Source: Limnohabitans sp. MMS-10A-192 (GTDB lineage Bacteria; Pseudomonadota; Gammaproteobacteria; Burkholderiales; Burkholderiaceae_C). From it: 64,000 bases of DNA. Positions within the stretch are counted from its first letter, which is position 1. The number at the start of each line of letters is the position of its first letter. Positions 38,247 to 48,201 of the stretch are shown in pieces. Under the pieces are notes generated by a model that was given only the letters and a program-made list of their open reading frames with translations, ran no database searches and was not told the origin of the DNA. The translations under genes were made by a program, and so were the position numbers. The stretch is taken from contig NZ_NERX01000002.1 in NCBI RefSeq assembly GCF_003063335.1, positions 1 through 64,000 on the forward strand, read 5' to 3'.

Positions 38247-38339
38247 GGGCAAAGATGGTAACCCCCACCCCTTGACCGGGGCGTGAAGATTTTTAACGGG
38301 GGGGTTGTGGGAAATTCGCGCTGCCCCAGCACGTCAGTG

Positions 38340-39278
38340 TCATGGCGTGCAGAAATTCACCGGTAAGCCCGCCACCTCCACCCGCATCGCCAACACGCAG
38401 CCCGCCAGAGGGAACTGCGCCAGCTCTTGCGCTCTGCGGCCTTGGCGGGAGGTGGTGATGAACAGGGTTTTCAGGTCGGGCCCGCCAAAGCAAGGCATGG
38501 TGGGGCATGGCACGGGGGTGCGCACTTCGGCCAGCACTTGGCCGTTGGGCGACAGGCGCAGTAGGCGCTGGCCTTCGTATTGGGCGCTCCAGTAGCAGCC
38601 TTCGCTGTCCACAGCCGCGCCGTCGGGGCGGCCGCCATAAGCCGCAGCATCGCCCCAGGCCCAGCCTGCGGGCTTGGGTGTCATTGGGTGGAACACGCGC
38701 CCGGCGCTCAGTTGGCCGGTGGCCGGATCAAAGTCAAACGCCCGCACTTGGTGCGCGGCGGTGTCGGCCCAATAGGCGGTGCGGCCGTCGGGTGACCAGG
38801 CCAAGCCGTTGGCGGTCACCACACCGTCCATCATGGGGTGCAGGCCCTGGCCGTCCAGCATGTACAAAACGCCCAGCGCCTGGTCCCTGGGTTCGTACAA
38901 ACTGCCCGCCCAAAAGCGGCCTTGTGCGTCGCACTTGCCATCGTTGAAGCGCAGTTTGGCGGTGTCATAAGGCGCGGCGGCCAACTGTTGCAGCGGACCA
39001 CCCCAGCTTGTGGCCAGGTAGATGCCGTCGCGCAGGGCGATGACCAGGCCGCCGCCTTGCACGGGGGCGATGCAGCCCGGCTCTTCGGCCATGGGCCAAT
39101 ATTGCACTTCGCCTTGTGGCTGCATCTGCCCTGCAATGGCCAGTCGCGCCAGCCTGCGGCCCGGGATGTCCACCCAGTACAGGCGGTTTTCTTGCGGATG
39201 CCAAAACGGCGATTCGCTCAAGCCGTCGGGCACGGTGGTGATGGCGGTCCAGGTGGGTGCGTTGTTCATGTGGGGCAT
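38340..39278 (-). CDS. SMP-30/gluconolactonase-family lactonase
   Basis: A 312-residue six-bladed beta-propeller of the SMP-30 family. Metal-ligand segments are LSESPFWHPQENRLYWVDI, FNDGKCDAQGRFWAGS and TANGLAWSPDGRTAYWAD, ending with CYWSAQYEGQRLLRLSPNG. These enzymes hydrolyse aldonolactones. It starts at ATG 39278 behind AGGGG; an alternative ATG is 9 bases on. It lies downstream of a TRAP transporter and may help process an imported sugar acid. Confidence 0.88.
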   Translation of the reverse strand: MPHMNNAPTWTAITTVPDGLSESPFWHPQENRLYWVDIPGRRLARLAIAGQMQPQGEVQYWPMAEEPGCIAPVQGGGLVIALRDGIYLATSWGGPLQQLAAAPYDTAKLRFNDGKCDAQGRFWAGSLYEPRDQALGVLYMLDGQGLHPMMDGVVTANGLAWSPDGRTAYWADTAAHQVRAFDFDPATGQLSAGRVFHPMTPKPAGWAWGDAAAYGGRPDGAAVDSEGCYWSAQYEGQRLLRLSPNGQVLAEVRTPVPCPTMPCFGGPDLKTLFITTSRQGRRAQELAQFPLAGCVLAMRVEVAGLPVNFCTP

Positions 39279-39335
39279 TGTGCCCCTGCGGCTCGGGTTT
39301 TCGGGGGCCGAACACATTTTGGTAACCCCAAGGAA

Positions 39336-39367
39336 ACAGCCCGCAGGGCGCAAGCGCTGCGGGCTGT
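39336..39367 (-). terminator. Hairpin terminator after the TRAP operon
   Basis: ACAGCCCGCAG (39336-39346) pairs with CTGCGGGCTGT (39357-39367), with inner GC pairs closing a GCAA tetraloop. It follows the dctP stop on the minus strand. The 26-base core is identical to the terminator at 42396-42421. Confidence 0.7.
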
Positions 39368-39397
39368 GGCGTGGCGACCGGGCAAGCCCGGCTCGGA

Positions 39398-40432
39398 TCA
39401 CTTCTTGCGTGCAGCGATCGCGTCTTCGGCTTCTTTCACCAAAGCCACACCAACGGTGTTTTTCCACTTGTCGTACACAGGGCGCGTCACCTTCACAAAG
39501 GCCTCGCGCTCGGCGGGTGTGAGGTGCGTGACCGTCACGCCCATGGCGGCGATGTCCTTGAAGGCGGGCTTGTCGGCTTCGGTCAGGCCTTTGCGGGCGA
39601 TGGCGATTTCTTGCTTGCCTGCATCGATAGCGGCTTGGCGCACGATGGCCTGGTCAGCGGGTGTCCACGAAGCCCAGATGTCTTTGTTGACCACGAAGAT
39701 CAATGGGTCGGCCACGTAGCCCCAAGAGGTCACAAACTTCTGGCCAACGTTTTGCATCTTGAGCACGGTGAACAAAAACAATGGGTTCTCTTGACCGTCC
39801 ACTGCGCCGCTGGACAGTGCAGGTTGCGCATCGGCCCAGCTCATTTGCGTGGGGTTGGCGCCCATGGCGCTGAACATGTCCGAGTAAATGGGCGAGCCCA
39901 CCACGCGGATTTTCATGCCCTTCAGATCGGCTGGCGACTTGATGGCGCGCTTGGAGTTGGTCACTTCGCGGTAACCGTTCTCACCCCAGGCCAGGGGCAC
40001 GACGCCGGATTTGTCCAGCGTCTGGAAAATCTTCTTGCCCACCGAGCCTTGGGTCAGCGCGTCGATGGCGGCGTAGTCGGGCATCAGGAAAGGCAGCGAG
40101 AACAGGTTCAGTTCTTTCACCTGGGGCGACCAGTTGATGGTCGAGCCCACGGCCATGTCGATCACACCTTGGCGCAGAGCGCTGAATTCACGGGTCTGGT
40201 CGCCCTGGATGAGCGACACGCCGGGGTAGAGCTTGATATTGATGCGGCCCTGGGTACGCTCTTTGACGAGGTCAGACCAGATCTTGGCGGCTTGACCCCA
40301 AGGTGTGGGCGGTGCCAGCACGATGGACAAGCGGTATTCGGCTTTGTAGTCGGCCGCAGCAGCGGGGGCAGAGAAAGCACCGAAGGCGGTGGCTGCAGCC
40401 AGCAGGCTGAGCAGGTGACGGCGAAGTTTCAT
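39398..40432 (-). CDS. dctP: TRAP transporter periplasmic binding protein DctP
   Basis: A 344-residue binding protein of a tripartite ATP-independent transporter. It has a signal peptide (about residues 1-26, ending APAAAA), TRAP ligand-binding stretches DLKGMKIRVVGSPIYSD and SSGAVDGQENPLFLFT, and the conserved arginine that pairs with a carboxylate ligand. AAGGAGA stands before the ATG. The substrate is probably a dicarboxylate or sugar acid, in keeping with the neighbouring SMP-30 lactonase. Confidence 0.9.
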   Translation of the reverse strand: MKLRRHLLSLLAAATAFGAFSAPAAAADYKAEYRLSIVLAPPTPWGQAAKIWSDLVKERTQGRINIKLYPGVSLIQGDQTREFSALRQGVIDMAVGSTINWSPQVKELNLFSLPFLMPDYAAIDALTQGSVGKKIFQTLDKSGVVPLAWGENGYREVTNSKRAIKSPADLKGMKIRVVGSPIYSDMFSAMGANPTQMSWADAQPALSSGAVDGQENPLFLFTVLKMQNVGQKFVTSWGYVADPLIFVVNKDIWASWTPADQAIVRQAAIDAGKQEIAIARKGLTEADKPAFKDIAAMGVTVTHLTPAEREAFVKVTRPVYDKWKNTVGVALVKEAEDAIAARKK

Positions 40433-40470
40433 GAAAAGTCTCCTTGTTTTGAAAAAGTACAGCAGCGATC

Positions 40471-41769
40471 TTAATAGCCCATCTGACGCGGCAACCACAG
40501 GGCCAGCTCGGGCCAGGCGATCACGGCCAGCATGACCAGGAACATCGAAAACAGCATCCAACCGACCCAGCGCACGGTCTCTTCCATGCGCACACCGGCA
40601 ATGCGGCAAGACACCATCAGGTTCACGGCCAACGGCGGCGTGAACTGGCCCAGCGCCACCTTGAGCGTGAGGATCACGCCAAACCAAACCGGGTCCCATT
40701 TGTAAAACTGCACGATGGGCCACAAGAGCGGCACAAAGATCAGGAAGATGGACACGCCGTCGAGGAACATACCAACGGTGATGAGCATGAGGATGAGCAA
40801 AGCCAGAACGCCATATTCACCCAGACCTGAGTTGACGATGGCATGGGTCACCGGATCGATCACGCCCAGCGTGGACAGTGAGAAGGCAAAGATGCCCGCC
40901 AGCGAGACCACCAACAAGATGACCGCCGACAGCTCGCCCGATTCGCGCAAGATGATGAACAAGTCGCGCGGCTTGATGGTGCGGTAAATCACCATGCCGA
41001 CAAACAGACCATAGAACACCGCAACGACCGCCGCCTCGGTGGGCGTGAACCAGCCTGCACGCATGCCACCCAAAATCAAAATCGGTGCGGCCAGGCCCCA
41101 GGTGGCTTCCACAAAACTTTTCCACAATTCGGGGCGCGGCAGGCTCGCCTCGTGCGCGCCCATCTTGTGTTTGCGGGCCATCCACACGGTGGGCACGATC
41201 AACGCCAGACCTGCCAGCACGCCGGGAATCATGCCGGCTGCAAACAAGGCAGGCACCGAGGCACCGGGCACCAGCACCGAATACACGATGAAGGCCACCG
41301 AAGGCGGAATCAAAATGTCGGTGGCGGCCGCCGCGCCGACCACACTGGCCGAGAACGCCGCCGGATAACCGGCACGCGACATGGCCGCGATCATGACCGC
41401 GCCCACCGCTGCCGCGTTGGCCGGGCCAGAACCGGAGATGCCCCCCAAGAACATGGCCACCACAATCGCCACCAAAGGCAGCATGCCGGGGCCACGGCCG
41501 ACGATGGCGACAGCAAAATTGACCAAGCGCAGCGCCACGCCCGAACGGTCAAAAATGGAGCCCACCAGCACAAACATGGGAATGGCCAGCAGTGGGTATT
41601 TGCCCAAACCGGCATAGAAGTTTTGCGGCACCGCCAAGAGGCCGAACCACTGCGCATCGGTGTTGGCCAAGGCAATGCAAGCCGCACCGGCCAGGCCCAA
41701 GGCGGCACCGATGGGCACACCCATGAGCATCATGACCACGAAGGCTACAAAAAGGAGCGTTGGGATCAT
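40471..41769 (-). CDS. dctM: TRAP transporter large permease DctM
   Basis: A 432-residue membrane protein with about twelve helices, the ion-coupled channel of the TRAP system. Family segments include GVPIGAALGLAGAACIA, GGISGSGPANAAAVGAVMI and PPSVAFIVYSVLVPGASV. Its ATG overlaps the dctQ stop (ATGA), showing coupling with the small subunit. Confidence 0.92.
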   Translation of the reverse strand: MIPTLLFVAFVVMMLMGVPIGAALGLAGAACIALANTDAQWFGLLAVPQNFYAGLGKYPLLAIPMFVLVGSIFDRSGVALRLVNFAVAIVGRGPGMLPLVAIVVAMFLGGISGSGPANAAAVGAVMIAAMSRAGYPAAFSASVVGAAAATDILIPPSVAFIVYSVLVPGASVPALFAAGMIPGVLAGLALIVPTVWMARKHKMGAHEASLPRPELWKSFVEATWGLAAPILILGGMRAGWFTPTEAAVVAVFYGLFVGMVIYRTIKPRDLFIILRESGELSAVILLVVSLAGIFAFSLSTLGVIDPVTHAIVNSGLGEYGVLALLILMLITVGMFLDGVSIFLIFVPLLWPIVQFYKWDPVWFGVILTLKVALGQFTPPLAVNLMVSCRIAGVRMEETVRWVGWMLFSMFLVMLAVIAWPELALWLPRQMGY

Positions 41770-42293
41770 GGCTGGCGCCCCCGACGGATGAACAAGCCCA
41801 GCGCACGGCCGGCAATGGCGACCGACATGACGGGCAACCAGATGGTGTACCACCACTGTGGGACACCGATGCCGGGCGAAGTTTCGCCAAACCGGTAATC
41901 GTCCCAGACCACGCGGGCGCTGAGCACAGCAATCAGCGCAAACAAGGCGAACACCATCAAGGCCCCAAACCGGGCAAGTGCACGTTGGCGTTTTTCAGAG
42001 CCGCTGTCGGCAAAGTATTCGATGCGAATTTGGCGATTGCGCGCCACCGAAGCCGAGCCGGCCACCAGCGCCAGCACGATCATCAGAAAGACCGAGAACT
42101 CTTCAGTCCAGGCAAAAGACTGGTCGGTGAAATAGCGGACCAGCACGTTGGCAAAGGTGATCAGGGACAGCAGGCCCATGACGATCACGGTCAACCAATC
42201 TTCAATTTTGAGCGGAACGACGGTTTGCTCATCCGACTCCTCGACCATGAAATCTGCTGTGGCAGTCTTGTCGTTGGGGGGAATATGTGACAT
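41766..42293 (-). CDS. dctQ: TRAP transporter small permease DctQ
   Basis: A 175-residue protein with four membrane helices and an acidic N-terminal tail. Family marks are RYFTDQSFAWTEEFSVFLMI and RNRQIRIEYFAD. It pairs with DctM. The operon reads dctQ-dctM-dctP on the minus strand, with the terminator of amtB just upstream. The ribosome-binding site is not clear because a long C-run precedes the ATG. Confidence 0.9.
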   Translation of the reverse strand: MSHIPPNDKTATADFMVEESDEQTVVPLKIEDWLTVIVMGLLSLITFANVLVRYFTDQSFAWTEEFSVFLMIVLALVAGSASVARNRQIRIEYFADSGSEKRQRALARFGALMVFALFALIAVLSARVVWDDYRFGETSPGIGVPQWWYTIWLPVMSVAIAGRALGLFIRRGRQP

Positions 42294-42393
42294 GGGGGGG
42301 AATGCAAAAATTAACAAGGCACTTTACCACCCTCACCGGCGGCCTTCTGGCTCGCCGATGTCGACATCCACCCGCGCCAAACACCCATGAAAA

Positions 42394-42423
42394 AAGCCCG
42401 CAGGGCGCAAGCGCTGCGGGCTT
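42394..42423 (-). terminator. Hairpin terminator after amtB
   Basis: AAGCCCGCAG pairs with CTGCGGGCTT (about 42394-42423) with a GCAA-capped inner stem. On the minus strand the stem is followed by TTTTT. It stops the porin-glnK-amtB operon before dctQ. The core is identical to that at 39339-39364. Confidence 0.85.
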
Positions 42424-42455
42424 TGGGGCGGTGACTGGCGTCACCGCAGGAGAGA

Positions 42456-43982
42456 TCAACCGTGGTAAGCCGACTCGCCGTGCGAGGAGATGTCCAGACC
42501 TTCGCGCTCTTGCTCTTCCGAGACACGCAAACCGATGGTCAGGTCCACGATCTTGTAGGCAGCGACCGACACCACACCCGACCAGACGATGGTCAGCAGC
42601 ACAGCCTTGGCCTGGATCCACACTTGTGCAGCGATGGAGTAAGCGTCCGGAGTGACCATGGCCACGGTGACCCAGTCGCCCACAGCGCTGGGGCCGCCCA
42701 AGGCTGGCGAGTTGAACACGCCGGTCAGCAAAGCACCGACGATACCGCCGACGCCGTGCACACCGAAGACGTCCAGCGAGTCGTCAGCGCCGAGCAGTTT
42801 CTTCAGGCCGTTGACACCCCACAGGCAGGCGAAACCAGCGATGAAGCCGATGATCACGCCACCGCCGATGCCGACGTTGCCGGCTGCGGGCGTGATGGCG
42901 ACCAGGCCAGCGACGGCACCAGAAGCGGCACCCAGCATGGAAGCTTTGCCACGCATCAGGGCTTCACCCAGGCACCAGGCGATCACAGCAGCGGCTGTGG
43001 CCATCATGGTGTTGATGAAGGCCAGGGCAGCGAAACCGTTGGCTTCCAGTGCGGAGCCTGCGTTGAAGCCGAACCAGCCCACCCACAGCAAGGCGGCACC
43101 GACCATGGTCAATGTCAGGCTGTGAGGCGCCATGGATTCACGGCCGTATCCGACGCGTTTGCCAATCATGAAGGCACCGACCAGACCAGCCACAGCGGCG
43201 TTGATGTGCACCACGGTACCGCCAGCGAAGTCCAGCGCGCCCCACTGCCACAGCAAGCCTGCCTTGGAAGTCATTTCGTCCACAACTTCTTTGGAAGCGT
43301 AGGCGTCAGGACCCATCCAGAACCAGACCATGTGAGCGATCGGCAGGTAGCTGAAGGTGAACCACAGCACCATGAAAGCCAGCACAGCAGAGAACTTCAC
43401 GCGCTCAGCAAAGGCACCGACGATCAGCGCACAAGTGATGCCCGCAAACGTGGCCTGGAAGGCAGCGAAGACGATTTCAGGAATGTAGACGCCCTTCGAG
43501 AAGGTGGCTGCATTGGCGAAAGTGCCGGCTGCGTTGTCCCAAATGCCTTTCATGAACAGGCGATCGAAACCGCCGATGAAGGCACTGCCTTCGGTGAAAG
43601 CCAAGCTGTAACCGTAGACAAACCAGAGCACCAGGATCAGCGAGAAAGTGACCATGACTTGCATGAGCACCGACAGCATGTTCTTGCTGCGGACCAAGCC
43701 GCCGTAGAACAAGGCCAGACCGGGCACGGCCATCATCAAGACCAGCAAGGTGGACAGCAGCATCCAGCCTGTGTCACCCTTGTTGGGCACAGGTGCGGGT
43801 GCGGCTTCTGCAGGTGCAGCGGCCTCTGCGGCAGCAGCCGGTGCGGGTGCGGCCGCTTTGGCATCGGCTGCGGGTGCCGTGACGGCCGCTGGTGCTGTTT
43901 GAGCCATGGCCACAGAGCCAGCGCCCAACAAACCAAAGCCAAGGGACAAGCCCAGGGCCAACGAAGCGAGTAGCTTTTTCAT
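42456..43982 (-). CDS. amtB: Ammonium transporter AmtB
   Basis: A 508-residue Amt/Mep/Rh channel. It has a cleavable signal (to about residue 28), then an Ala/Pro-rich linker of about 40 residues, then eleven helices. Conserved channel stretches include LALFYGGLVRSKNMLSVLMQ, DFAGGTVVHINAAVAGLVGA and FGVHGVGGIVGALLTGVF, containing the twin pore histidines. AAGAGAG precedes the ATG giving MKKLLASLALG. It lies 23 bases after glnK, and GlnK is expected to gate it. Confidence 0.95.
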   Translation of the reverse strand: MKKLLASLALGLSLGFGLLGAGSVAMAQTAPAAVTAPAADAKAAAPAPAAAAEAAAPAEAAPAPVPNKGDTGWMLLSTLLVLMMAVPGLALFYGGLVRSKNMLSVLMQVMVTFSLILVLWFVYGYSLAFTEGSAFIGGFDRLFMKGIWDNAAGTFANAATFSKGVYIPEIVFAAFQATFAGITCALIVGAFAERVKFSAVLAFMVLWFTFSYLPIAHMVWFWMGPDAYASKEVVDEMTSKAGLLWQWGALDFAGGTVVHINAAVAGLVGAFMIGKRVGYGRESMAPHSLTLTMVGAALLWVGWFGFNAGSALEANGFAALAFINTMMATAAAVIAWCLGEALMRGKASMLGAASGAVAGLVAITPAAGNVGIGGGVIIGFIAGFACLWGVNGLKKLLGADDSLDVFGVHGVGGIVGALLTGVFNSPALGGPSAVGDWVTVAMVTPDAYSIAAQVWIQAKAVLLTIVWSGVVSVAAYKIVDLTIGLRVSEEQEREGLDISSHGESAYHG

Positions 43983-44005
43983 TTTTCGACTCTCTTTCTT
44001 GTCTA

Positions 44006-45138
<1,133 letters not shown>

Positions 45139-45176
45139 ATGGACTCCGGTGAAAAGTTGTTGAGGACGTACCTCTT

Positions 45177-45193
45177 AAGCACGGACCGTGCCA
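45177..45193 (-). promoter_or_regulatory. Sigma-54 promoter for porin-glnK-amtB
   Basis: On the minus strand TGGCACGGTCCGTGCTT has the -24 GG and -12 GC dinucleotides ten bases apart, an excellent match to the RpoN consensus. Transcription would start near 45167, about 29 bases before the porin ATG. Confidence 0.8.
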
Positions 45194-45272
45194 ACAGCTG
45201 TTGCGCTTGAAACTGGGGCATTCACCAGTGCGCCGCCACTCTGTGCATGGTTCAATCCCATTGGAATAAGAA

Positions 45273-45295
45273 GTGCACGCCACGTCAGCGTGCAC
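45273..45295. promoter_or_regulatory. Paired GTGCAC sites, possible NtrC enhancer
   Basis: GTGCAC occurs at 45273-45278 and 45290-45295, about 105-130 bases upstream of the predicted sigma-54 start, a usual distance for NtrC dimers. The exact TGCAC-N7-GTGCA spacing is not met, so this is tentative. The sites also lie just upstream of comM. Confidence 0.35.
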
Positions 45296-45334
45296 GCACA
45301 CAAACCATGCACCAACATGGGGCAGGGAGGGGAT

Positions 45335-46867
45335 ATGAGTCTTTCTTTGGTGCACAGCCGTGCATTGGTCGGGCTGCAAGCGCCCGCGGTCACCGTCGAG
45401 GTGCATCTGGCCAACGGCCTGCCCAACTTCACTTTGGTGGGTTTGGCCGATGTCGAAGTCAAGGAGGCCCGCGAACGTGTGCGCTCCGCCTTGCAAAACA
45501 GCGGGCTGGAGTTTCCGCACAACAAACGCATCACCGTCAATTTGGCCCCGGCCGATCTGCCCAAAGACTCCGGGCGGCTGGACTTGCCGATCGCCTTGGG
45601 CATTCTGGCGGCCAGCGGCCAAATCGATGCGGCCAAGCTGGTCGGTCACGAGTTCGCAGGCGAGCTGTCTTTGTCGGGTGAGCTCAGGCCCATCCGCGGG
45701 GCCTTGGCCATGAGCCTGGCGCTGCGCCAGCAGCAGGTGCGCACCCGCCTGGTGCTGCCGCCGGGCAGCGCCGAAGAAGCCGCGCTGGTGCCCGATGCCG
45801 AAGTCTTTCGCGCCAAGCACCTGCTGGATGTGGTGCAACAGTTTTTGCCGCCATCGGCCGAGCCACCACCCGAGCCTGGCGAGGGCTGGGCCCGTCTGAG
45901 CGCCACGACCCCGACCGATCCACCCCGCTATGCCGACCTGGCCGACGTGAAAGGCCAAGCGGGCGTCAAACGGGTGCTGGAAATTGCCGCTGCTGGCGCT
46001 CACTCCCTGCTCATGGTCGGGCCGCCTGGCTCGGGCAAGTCGATGCTGGCGCAGCGTTTTGCAGGTTTGCTGCCGCCCATGGCCATCGAAGACGCGCTGG
46101 AGTCGGCCGCCATCGCCAGCCTGGCCGGGCGTTTTGAGCTCTCGCGCTGGGCGCAGCGCCCAACCGGTCAACCGCACCATTCGGCCAGTGCGGTGGCTTT
46201 GGTCGGAGGCGGCTCGCCGCCCCGGCCAGGCGAGATTTCACTGGCGCACCACGGGGTGCTGTTTCTGGACGAGCTGCCAGAATTTCCACGCGCCGCACTC
46301 GAAGCCCTGCGCGAACCGCTGGAGACCGGCACCATCACCATCGCACGGGCCGCACGGCGCGCCGAGTTTCCGGCGCGGTTCCAGCTGATCGCGGCCATGA
46401 ACCCCTGCCCTTGCGGTTATCTGGGCAGCCCCACGCGGGCGTGTCGCTGCTCGCCTGACCAGGTCAGCCGCTACCAAGGCAAGCTCAGTGGGCCGCTGCT
46501 GGACCGGATCGATCTGCACATCGAAGTGCCCAGCCTGCCCGCCACCGACTTGCTGACAGCGCCAGCGGGCGAGAGCACCGAAGCCATCGCCGCACGCAGT
46601 CTGGCGGCGCGTAACTTCGCGCTGGCCCGGCAAGGCTGCGCCAATGCGGACTTGCAAGGCCAGGCCATCGATGCGCAATCGCGCCTGAGTGACAAGGCCA
46701 GCGCCTTGCTGCAAAAAGCCGCCGCCCAACTGGGCTGGAGCGGCCGCAGCACGCACCGCAGCCTCAAAGTGGCCCGCACCATCGCGGACCTGGCCGGCAG
46801 TGCCACCATCGAGGCCGCCCATGTGGCCGAAGCGGTGCAATACCGGCGCGTGCTCAAGGAACACTGA
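45335..46867 (+). CDS. comM: ComM/YifB Mg-chelatase-like AAA+ helicase
   Basis: A 510-residue AAA+ protein. ComM is a hexameric branch-migration helicase that extends heteroduplex during natural transformation. It has an N-terminal Lon-like domain (GLPNFTLVGLADVEVKEARE), Walker A VGPPGSGKSMLAQRFAGLLP, Walker B GVLFLDELPEF, and a zinc-like NPCPCGYLGSPTRACRCSPDQ. GGGAGGGGAT precedes the ATG giving MSLSLVHSRAL. Its presence fits a transformable organism but does not prove it. Confidence 0.94.
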   Translation: MSLSLVHSRALVGLQAPAVTVEVHLANGLPNFTLVGLADVEVKEARERVRSALQNSGLEFPHNKRITVNLAPADLPKDSGRLDLPIALGILAASGQIDAAKLVGHEFAGELSLSGELRPIRGALAMSLALRQQQVRTRLVLPPGSAEEAALVPDAEVFRAKHLLDVVQQFLPPSAEPPPEPGEGWARLSATTPTDPPRYADLADVKGQAGVKRVLEIAAAGAHSLLMVGPPGSGKSMLAQRFAGLLPPMAIEDALESAAIASLAGRFELSRWAQRPTGQPHHSASAVALVGGGSPPRPGEISLAHHGVLFLDELPEFPRAALEALREPLETGTITIARAARRAEFPARFQLIAAMNPCPCGYLGSPTRACRCSPDQVSRYQGKLSGPLLDRIDLHIEVPSLPATDLLTAPAGESTEAIAARSLAARNFALARQGCANADLQGQAIDAQSRLSDKASALLQKAAAQLGWSGRSTHRSLKVARTIADLAGSATIEAAHVAEAVQYRRVLKEH

Positions 46868-46949
46868 GCCTCAAGGCTTTTGGCCTGCAGGCCTGGCGCA
46901 CTGTCTTGAATGCGCGCTGTTGCAGCAGCCCGCTCGCGATAATGCGTGC

Positions 46950-48164
46950 ATGCGTTTTTTCAGCCGCCCATCGCCGAAGGCCTTGGGTCCCTTCAGCGTC
47001 TGCTTGTCCTTGCCCCAGCTCATCACCTGGGGCAGCGTGTTCTACACCTTCTCTTTGCTGATGACCCCGCTGGAGGCTGAGCTGGGCATGAGCCGTGCGC
47101 AATCGTCACTGGCCTTCAGTCTGGCCTTGCTGGCCGAGGGCCTGATGGCTTATCTGGTGGGCCGCTGGATCGACCAAGGGCATGAACGCAAGGTCATGAC
47201 CGTGGGCTCTGTCTGGGTCGGTCTGGGTCTGATCGCGCACAGCCAAGTGCAAAGCGTCAACGGTTTTTACGCGGTCTGGATCTGGCTGGGTCTGGGCTTG
47301 GCCGCCACGCTGTACACGCCCGCCTTTGCGGTGGTCACCCGGCGCTTTGCGCAAGACTTTCGCCGCGCCATCATCACCCTCACCTTTTTGGGCGGGCTGG
47401 CCAGCACCGTGTTCATCCCGCTGTTTTCATGGTGGATGGCCCTGTGGGGCTGGCGCCACGCCCTGTGGGCATTGGCGGCTTTGCAGCTGCTGCTGTGTGC
47501 CCCCTTGCATGCCTGGCTGTTGCAAGGTGCCCGACGCGGCATCCAGCGCACCGAGCCACACGAACCCCGACCCGTGTCGGTCAGAACCCACCTGCGCCAG
47601 GCCCCGTTTTGGCTGCTGGCCGTATTCACACTGTTCATGATGGCGGTCACCTCGGCCTTGCCTGCCCACATGATCGCCTTGCTGCAAGAGGCCCACTTGC
47701 CCCCGGCCTGGGTGATCGCCATCCCTGCGGCCATTGGTGTGATCCAGGTGCTGGGGCGGCTCTTGCTGTTTGTGTTTGAGCGCTATTGGGATGTGCACAC
47801 CGCCAACCGCTGGATCCCCACTTTGATCCCCTTGGGTCTGCTGGTCCTGATCGTGGGCGGCTTGCAGCCTGTGGCCGCGGTGGTGTTCGTGGTGCTGTAC
47901 GGCCTGGGCAATGGCATGAACACCATCGTCAAAGGCACAGCCATGGCGCAATACGTGAGCCGGGCCCATGTGGGCCAGCTCAACGGTTTGCTCGGCCTGC
48001 CGATTGCACTGGCCCGTGCGGCCGCGCCACTGGCCGTGGGTTTGCTGTGGTCGCCCGACAAGGGCTATGCGCTGGCTTTGTGGTGGCTGCTGCTGGCCAG
48101 CGTGCTGGGGGCCTCTGCCCTGTGGCTGACACAGCACCTGACGCTTCGGGCCCGCAGGCACTGA
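46950..48164 (+). CDS. Major facilitator superfamily transporter
   Basis: A 404-residue protein with twelve predicted helices in two halves and a central cytoplasmic loop (ARRGIQRTEPHEPRPVSVRT). The loop between helices 2 and 3 reads GRWIDQGHERKVM, the MFS motif A. The substrate is unknown. It ends 37 bases before the senB-like gene and may be cotranscribed with it, which would make it a candidate carrier for selenium metabolites; that is inference from position only. Confidence 0.88.
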   Translation: MRFFSRPSPKALGPFSVCLSLPQLITWGSVFYTFSLLMTPLEAELGMSRAQSSLAFSLALLAEGLMAYLVGRWIDQGHERKVMTVGSVWVGLGLIAHSQVQSVNGFYAVWIWLGLGLAATLYTPAFAVVTRRFAQDFRRAIITLTFLGGLASTVFIPLFSWWMALWGWRHALWALAALQLLLCAPLHAWLLQGARRGIQRTEPHEPRPVSVRTHLRQAPFWLLAVFTLFMMAVTSALPAHMIALLQEAHLPPAWVIAIPAAIGVIQVLGRLLLFVFERYWDVHTANRWIPTLIPLGLLVLIVGGLQPVAAVVFVVLYGLGNGMNTIVKGTAMAQYVSRAHVGQLNGLLGLPIALARAAAPLAVGLLWSPDKGYALALWWLLLASVLGASALWLTQHLTLRARRH

Positions 48165-48201
48165 GGCTCGGCCTCTGAGACCGTTCAGGTATAAACCGGC
48201 G

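Noticed and set aside
35814..38261. Very long plus-strand frame (815 codons) opposite glcF and glcE
   Set aside because: GC-rich coding on the other strand creates such frames. The two glc proteins have full motifs, while this reading is His/Gln/Arg-rich with none.
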